The notes under the pieces are model-generated. The model searched no databases, was not told the DNA's origin, and saw only the letters and a list, made by a program, of their open reading frames with translations. The position numbers and the translations under genes were made by a program. From Nematostella vectensis (lineage: Eukaryota > Cnidaria > Anthozoa > Actiniaria > Edwardsiidae), in the NCBI RefSeq assembly GCF_932526225.1, contig NC_064047.1, positions 7,811,501 to 7,875,500 on the forward strand: DNA of 64,000 nucleotides. Direction: 5' to 3'. Of this stretch, positions 53,301 to 62,300 are shown piece after piece (within the stretch, counting starts at the first letter, position 1; every line of letters starts with the position of its first letter).

Positions 53301-56300
53301 ATCATCTGTGGATAACCCTATTGTCCAAAATTATAACATATCACAGTATTCAGAGTTTTTAAGATTATCTCTCTTCCTCGTTTCCAGGACGACAAGGTTC
53401 AGAAGTTCTTCGAGTGGTGTGACGGACCCCTGGTGCTGGCCATGAAGGGCGGGGCCATGTTTCTTGTGGACGAGATCTCATTGGCTGATGACTCAGTTCT
53501 CGAGAGGCTCAACAGCGTGTTGGAGCCCGAGAGGACCCTGGTGCTTGCCGAGAAGGGGTCTGAGGGGGAGGGGGTGGGGAACAGGGACGTGGATGTGGTG
53601 GTTGCCCATGAGAAGTTCCGAGTGGTGTCCACGATGAATCCAGGAGGCGACTTCGGCAAGAAAGAGGTAATAGCAGAATAAAAGGAAATAGCTGAGAAAC
53701 AGGGATCCTATTGACTCAATAATTTTTACTCAAGCAAGCAACGACAATAAGATGGTTATTATATAGTGTTTTAAGAAAATGTTTCATCGCGAATTGTCGC
53801 GTTGTTTCTGTTTGTTCCCCCCCATAATAAACCAATGAGGGCGCGCCTAGCACCCTAGCTGTTTAATAAAATCCTTTTACAACTTGTCTAGCTGTCGCCC
53901 GCACTGAGAAACAGGTTCACCGAGATCTGGTGCCCATCAACTGACAACAGAGAAGACTTGATCAGCATCATAGATCACAATCTTACCCCGGGGATCACCC
54001 TCTCAACTAGCAGCACTGGTGAGAAGTGATTAATTTATCATTCCGTTGATCCAGCTTACCTGACGCGTGGTGGGCTGAGAAATTAAACTGGCCTTTTATA
54101 TATGAACGCATGCGCGCTGTCGTATTCTCATACCACAACTTCGCACATTCAAACATTTCCTTGTATTTCAGGATCATCTGGTTTCGGCGAAGCAATGATG
54201 GACTTTATCGAATGGTTTCACGCAGCTGATTTTGGCAAAAGGTATATATTATACGCGTCGTAATTAGAACCTTAAGGAGTTTTGGAAACTCGCCCTGCGA
54301 TCATGTGCGATCATATGGAAACCAGTCCACACCGCGATCAGTTGCGATCGTACGGTCAAATTAGCTGCGATCGTTTGCGATGGAGTGGGATCATATAAAG
54401 AGCGCGATGATAACGATAACGGCGCGAAAACAAGATTATTATAAACCCCGACATAAGATTGCGTTCTGGTACATTTCAGCAGTTTTTTTCCTTCAAACTT
54501 CGACTTGAAAATGCCAAGTTTTACGGCCGAGCGTTGGTTTCTGTGTCCAGGAGAGTAGAAATAAGGCCCTGGTCGTATGTTTCTTTGAATTTTGAAACTC
54601 TATTTGTCTTCATAGAAGCATTTTTTTATTCGGTCGAGTCCTCGGATAATCATTTTGCTTTTCCTACTACTCGTTCAAAAAAAAAATGTTGGTTACTTGT
54701 TTTCCAAGCTTTGGCTTAAATAAGCTGTTATCCGAATACATTAATGGGGTGCCTGTGGGATTTGTATGTGAAACCGAGGGTTTGGAAGTGTGCAGCAGAA
54801 CTTTAATTTGTTGGTAACCAAATTAAAAAAAAAAACGATTATTGTAATCAAAGTGCTTCACATATCAATGATTCGTAGTCTGTATTGATTCGGGGTGTTC
54901 TTTGTAGATTTTTCTTTGTGTTTGTTTATGTAAGTAATTGGTTACAAGGATCAGCGTCCTCGCCGTGTTTTTACGCCTCTATCGAAGTACCCCCCAAATC
55001 TGACACCCAAATCTTCTTCTTCGTATAAATGAGTTTATTACCACTAGTAAGAAGAATTTGTCGCCGGTCTTAGGTTTGTCTTCAGCATCCGGGATCTTCT
55101 TTCTTGGGTGTCCTTCATCAACACGTGCTGCTCTAGTCTCCAGTCCACCATCCACCCCGAGGGAACGGTCAGTGAAGATCATATGGAGATTGACGGACAC
55201 GTGTCCATACAGTCTCAGCCAATCAGATCGGTCCTCGATCCTCCCACTGCGTATATCCACGGCGCATGTCTGGTTTTTCTGGACTCGCTTGGTGCTGGTG
55301 TATCAAGTTTTGGGTCTTCTATGACGTCACCATACGAAGCCAGGAAAATGTGTTTGGATTTCTTGGAAAAACAGATGGCTGGCTTGGGCGATCTGGCAGA
55401 TGGCAGTGGACATGACGCTACTGTTAGAGCCGCTGAAATGTTTGGAATCTCTCCATTCTTCATTCCAAAGGGTATGGAAATATGATATTTATTTTTTTCT
55501 GTCAGGGCTTCTATTTCGCTTTTGAAAGTCCTGCTTGATATCGTAAGAGGCAACAACTATCCAACAAAAACATGAACATCGCAAAGAATAAGCAATAAGC
55601 AATTTGCGATATGAAATTATCATCGCATACATACGCAAGAACTACACAGGGCTTGTAGATAAATTCTCCTTGTCTAAACAGCGCTGCCTGAACAAGAACT
55701 GTAACTTTAAATTTAGATATACACCAATTTCGAAAAAAGTTGCACTCGAGAATCCATGTGTCGTGACCTGCGGTGGTTCATGGGTAGCGTATAAACGGCT
55801 GAATCCTTGTATCTGAAAGCCATGTGAATGATTATAAGAACAAAAACAAGAATTCTACAGCTTTTGAAACCTGGATTTGTATTTTGTTTACGCTTATTTG
55901 CTTATTGAATTGATACCCATGGAGCACTGCGGGTTATGGTACACAGATTCTCCGAATGCAACCTTATTTGAAATAGATATATATTAATTATATTAATATG
56001 TATGCTTGAATGAATGTATGTAGAATAATAGGACCGTTTTTTTTTAGGAAAAACTGGTAAATTGTCGAGAATGGTCGCTAAGGTTGCAAATGATTCAGTC
56101 TTGCTGAAGTCTGATCGTGTAATCGTTGTTGTCATAATTTCAGGTCCCAAACCTATCCCAGAAGACCTTGCAGTCACATATGCCCTCAGCGCCCCTACAA
56201 CTTCCCAGAATGCTACGCGCATACTAAGGGCCCTTCAGCTTCCAAGGCCCATATTGCTGGAGGGCTCTCCTGGAGTCGGAAAGACGAGCCTTGTGTCCGC

Positions 56301-59300
56301 CATCGCCAAGGCTTCGGGACATGAACTCGTCAGGATTAACCTTTCCGAGCAAACGGTTAGTTAAAAATTATATTTATATATATATAGCATTTATATAGCG
56401 CTTATACACAAACAATGTCCTAAGCGCTTTCCATTTAATCCTATTATGTATTAAGAACGTCAATTCCTGGAGAATCCAGGAACACAAGCTTCCAGTAAGC
56501 TTACATACGTTCAACAAGTCAAACTCCAGGTCGAGAAACAGAAAGATACTTTCCATGTCTCGACCGGGGGTTGAACCCGTTTCAGCAGAGGTGAGAGGCC
56601 CCACACGCTGACGCGCTAACAGACTGGGCCAACCGTGATTCCACAAGTTTGATCGACTGAGTAGACCCAACTTTGATTGGTCTCTCTATCAAGTGGGTAT
56701 TTTCTAGTTCCACTTGTATAATTCACTGCTACTTTAAATCTAATAATTGGATAAAAAAAACCTTCCTGTGGAGAGCGACAGAAATTTGAAGTGAAACTAG
56801 CACATGAACGACTAATGTGGCGGCTTCTATCATAAAGTTTACTGCCGTATTGCTTTTACGCTTAGTTCTTGGGGCCTAAGGCCAATTCATGAAAATAAAC
56901 CGAGTCGATTGGTTCATCTTAGTTTCCATGTATTTGCGTTTGGGACTGTACTTGAAAAATAAGATGTTTGCCTTAGGCCTAAGGGTCGGTAGGAAACCTA
57001 GGGGTCAAACTAGTCAGGCCTCGAACTTATCTTGGGAAAACAAATCATACTCAAGAGACTGGCAGCAGTGGGACCACTTTTTTTGTCTACGCTTATAAGA
57101 CTATGTTGGTAACCCATCCTGCCTCTTGACCTTGTAGGACATCACAGACTTGTTTGGGGCTGATCTTCCCATGGAGGGTGGAGAACCTGGGCAGTTCTGC
57201 TGGAGGGATGGACCATTGCTGAGAGCGCTTAAGGCGGGACACTGGGTCGTACTCGATGAGGTAAGGATAGTCAGGCTGTTGCAGGCTAATTAAACATTGA
57301 GCCGTACTAGGTATCTGGTACTACGAAGAATGTTAAAGACGGGTGGGACACTGGATGCTACTCGATAAGGAAGGGATAGCAAGGCGATCGCTGCTTTGAT
57401 AAAAAAGAGGGCCATGATATCTTTGTGGTACTGTGAAAAGCGCTTTGTCTCAGTAAACTTCAAACTATGAAAAATGATTTAAAAACCATCAATAGCTTTT
57501 TCTTACCTTGATTAAAAAAATAAAAAAATGAAAGTTTGCAGATTCGTTGTCAGCCGCACCTGTGCTATTGTTTTCATGTCATATTTGAAGACAAATTATG
57601 TGAAGAAATCTCGAAATAACCATCTCAAAACAAAGTTTTATACTTCAATTACAAAATTCAAACAAATATATCCCAAAAGCTGCTCTTAATCAGCCGCTTT
57701 CTCTGCTTTCTAAAACTCTTTAACCGCTTGATGCCTTAGCTATACCCAATCTTACATTTTTGTTTATTTTGTAACTTTTTTTCTTCTTGTCCAGCTTAAC
57801 TTGGCTTCTCAATCTGTCTTGGAAGGACTCAACGCCTGTCTGGACCATAGGGCCGAGGTTTGTTTCTCCTACATTACTTCTAACTTATATTTAGGATTGA
57901 CTTATTGATTATTGTGGCTATTCACATTTGGTAATGAAATTCTTTTGAAATTCTTATAGCTCAACGTGGGCTACCGTGGCCGCCAAGATTTAGAGCCAAG
58001 TAGCATTCAAAAATCAGAGTTTTGATTGAAACTTCTGATGCCAACTAAAACGTTTTTTTTTAAATACTGGGTGTTTAGGAGTTCATTTCAATCTGATTTC
58101 ACTTTCCTTGTATTCTTTTTCATTTACTTCGCAAAACAGCCAGGGTGGCCACGGTAGCGCGCGTTGTATCAGAACAGCACGTTTCTCGCATCCTTATTGG
58201 TCTACTTCACAAAACAGCCAAGGTGGCCACGGTAGCGCGCGTCTTATCAGATAGCACGTTTCTCGCATCCTCATTGGCTTACTTCACAAAACTGACAAGG
58301 TGGCCACGGTAGCGCGCGTCGTATCAGATGGCACGTTTCTCGCATCCTTTTTGGCTTACTTCACTGAATTGTCAAAGTGGCCACGGTAGCCCGTGTCGTA
58401 TCATATAGCACGTCGCATCCTTTTTTATTTACTTCGCAAAACAGCCAAGGTGGCCACGGTAGCACTCTTTAATCAACTGCCAGTATTTGGTTGTTGCTTT
58501 TTCATACTGTTTTACAATTACTTGTCTATTACCCTTGCTATCCAATGCAATATAAACAAACTGGCATGCGCTATTAAGTATCCAAGAAAAACTAGTGATT
58601 ATAGTGTATTATTATCTTGTCCGGGGATAAAAAGCTATGACATTTCCTGTATTTGCGAATGAGGTGGCACACACTTTTTCCCATGTGTTTTACCTCCTCG
58701 CCTGCCACTTCTTTGATTACTCTACTAACGTTTCATTTCTCTTTCTAATTTGTAGGTTTACATTCCGGAGTTAGGCATGAGCTTTAATGTACAGCACGAA
58801 AAGACGAGGATGTTTGCGTGCCAGAACCCACTAAACCAGGGCGGAGGAAGGAAAGGTCTCCCCAAGTCATTCCTCAACAGATTTACTCAGGTACGCCACA
58901 TATTTTTACAGGTGACCAACATATTTATACATGTATACATTTACACAAATATTTAACAGATTTACACATGTATTCAGCAGATTCACATAAGTACGTAACA
59001 GGTTCACACAGGCAGTCGACAGATTTATACCGTTTTTTTAAAGTTTCATACAAATATTATATTTAAAACATATGATGCACTCATATATTCCAGCAGATTC
59101 ACACATTAACAAAAGTAAAAAAGACAAAATTGAATTATGCTTGCAAAAAAATTGTGCGATCTTTTAATTTTTTTAACAAAAATTATAATATCTGATGCTA
59201 AGTTTAAACGTCGTATTATCCATGAGTCGTATTCAATGCAACTGCATGCAAATGAAGAGAAAACAATCGACTCGATTCATTTGCATGTATTCGCATTGAA

Positions 59301-62300
59301 TACGGCTCATGGATAATACGACGTTTGAACTTAGCTTAAGAGTTCGCCTGCTTTAAATACGCCAGAGGTTTTCAACTCGAATCTTATTTTGGCCCAAACT
59401 TATCGGATTTGGTTCCTATACAAAAAGATTGCATAAGAGTGACTTTGGAATTATTTGCCAGGTATACGTTGAGGCGCTGTCCATGGAGGACTTGATGTTC
59501 ATCACCCAGTCCATGTATCCGCAAATCCACCGAGACATACTGCATAGTATGATAACCTTCAACACCAGGGTACATGACTGTCTATACAACTTAAAGCCGC
59601 ATTGTCACCAGTTTACTTGCGGAGGTCCGACGGAAACCTCAACCGTTAAAAGACAAAAGAATCTATTAGAATCCGAGATATTTAACAGGCCATCCGCTCT
59701 AAATTATCGATCACATCCTCAAAGAAACTTCCAATAGACACACTGCTTTCAATATTTTGAAATATTTTTCGCGTTTTCCGTTTAAAATCATCGGAGATTG
59801 TTACGTAATCGACCGGTCGATTGCGTAACAATCTCCAATGATTTTCAACGGAAAACGCGAAATAATTTTAAAATTGTGAAAGCAGCGTGTCTATTGGAAG
59901 AAATTGGAAGATGACTTAAGAGTGGATAGCTTGTTAGATAGTGCGGATTCTTATAGATTATTTTGTCTCTTGTCGGTTTAGGTTTGCATTTGCCCTCCAG
60001 AAGTAAACTAGTGACAAGTGATTACGTGCCTGAAAGACGGATGGAAACCGAAAGTTCAAAGTTTTCCTGCTTTGTAAAGTTTTGTTGCAATCCAATAAAA
60101 GAAGACGTTTCTGCTCCATCACGAACCTGCTAGTGGTACAGTAACTTTGAACACAAGAATCATCTACTTCCGGCTGCCGTTCGTCATCCAAAAACGTGTT
60201 TGTTTAATTTCTCTACTATTTCTGTAGATTGGGGATACAATATTAAACACTTTTCACATTATGTTGTTATACTAATAATACAAGGTAGATCTCTTCTTCT
60301 TAACCGTAGAAATGGGAAGAGCAGAAATTGACTGTAGTTGGTGCATTGGTTTACCACAGCAAATGTTGTTTTGAAGATTTGCACGGAACTCGGAGGTCGT
60401 ATTAACGGATGTTATCGTTCCTCCCTCCCTGCCATTAGCTACTGGGCATACTGTCAGTTCCAAATGATAAATTATTTTAAATAAAATTAACTATTGATGC
60501 TCTGTGCTATATTTATGGAGCAGGAAGGCTTATCTGAATCCATCTTTTCCGTCATTCTCTCATTAGCTCCACCAAGAGACTGTGATAGACAAGTTATGGG
60601 GAAGTAAAGGTAGTCCTTGGGAGTTCAACCTCAGAGATGTGTTCCGCTGGTGTGATCTTCTTATACGTCATCAGGTGAATATCATTGGTGGCACTAGACG
60701 TATACACCTATAAAATAGAAAATGGCCCAATAGGTTCAATAAACAATGTTGTTTTCTTGTATAAATGCGTCTATTCTAATGGTTCTCACTGGAAACATGG
60801 CTGCAGTTACTGTTATAAACGCATGCAATTCTTTATTTTCTCTTTTACCGCTGGGTCAGGTATTTTTTATTTCTCTTTTTCTATCCCCTTACCTACCCAG
60901 TAAAGAGGGGATCTAGCTTTTTTGTTGGAAATGACAAATAGGTGGCTAATACATTTATTTTGGGACATTTAGCTTTCTGATTCCTTCATAGGCAGTTTCA
61001 TCGATTAGACGCTAACCAATTAGTGTCTTTAGATGAATACGACTTCTCTATTATCTGATTTTTATAACAAAAAAAATCAAAACGGAATATACATCTTTTT
61101 CAAAGGGTTTTGCACTCAAAAATACATGAGACCCTGTCACCACTGACCACATTACCTTGTTAAGGTTGGCATGAGATTTGAGCCGGGTCAGTTTGTGAAG
61201 ATGATCTACAGCGATCGAATGAGAACAGCATCTGATAAAGTTAAGGTGAGTATTTGATAGGGAGACCTTTGAAGAGGCGGGAAGGTCGAATGTAGAATAA
61301 CGAAAATAACTATCCATGACGATCTTTCAGGTTTTGGAACTGTTCCGGGAGATTTTCAGCGACTTTCAATACAGTCCTCAAAACCCCATGCTTCACGTCA
61401 CAGCCTCTCACATTCAGGTAAGAAGATGAAACCTTAGATCCTCCATTCAACGATATACTGTATTCTACGAGACTCCATTAGCCTGCTAGCCGGCTCTCCA
61501 CTGGGTTAATTCGGAAATTTGGGGGTCTCGGTTGATTTTTTGCCCCACGGGGATCCTAAACAACGAAAACACACAGGAGAGCTGGGTCGCCGGCTAAGAC
61601 TCCATCTAACTATATCCAAAATTCTACGATAGTTAATCTAACGCTATCCTAGACTTTACGATACTTTTTCTAACATTATCCTAGATTCTACGATGCTCTC
61701 TTAAACGATGTCCTAGATTCTACGGTACTCTATCGATACCCTAGAATCTATTATCTCTATCTAACGCTATTCTAGATTCTACGATACTTTTAGGCCTGCA
61801 AGACGGCAACGCTGCACAAATGCGTTTCACAGTTGTACAGGGAAATTCTTTGGCACACTTGCCTATAATTTTGCAATCCGTCCGTGGGCTACTGTTATTA
61901 TTGTTTTAATAATAGTTGGAGGACTAGCTTGTGGACTTTTCCGCCTTAATGTAGAAAACCGAACTGAGAAACTTTACATTCCTCAACACAGTAAGGCGAT
62001 ACAAGATCTCAACAAAGCGTCATACTATTTCCCATCCTTAAATTACAGAGATAAGTTACTACTTTTTGAAGAAAAAGATGGAGGGAACATTCTTTCTCAC
62101 GTTTCTCCCGTGACATGGAGTATAATGCAGGTTCCGTTGTAAGCTTAAGATCTACCGAGCACCATGACAGCTTGTCTCCCAAAAGAAAAAAAAAGTTGTC
62201 TCTGAAAGTTTATGTGACTTCACTTCATCAGGTCGGACACTCGTTCTTACCCAGAAGCCCTTGTATTCGTCCAACCCTCGTGACGTCACACCCGCTTCAG

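Larger units (their letters stand above)
56144..59569 (+). other. MDN1: MDN1 AAA5 module (exons 23-27)
   Basis: Walker A GSPGVGKT at 1750-1757 in exon 23, INLSEQTDITDLFGADLP across exons 23-24, Walker B WVVLDELNLASQ split between exons 24 and 25, CQNPLNQGGGRKGLPKSFLN and the arginine-finger region NRFTQ in exon 26. Confidence 0.95.
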
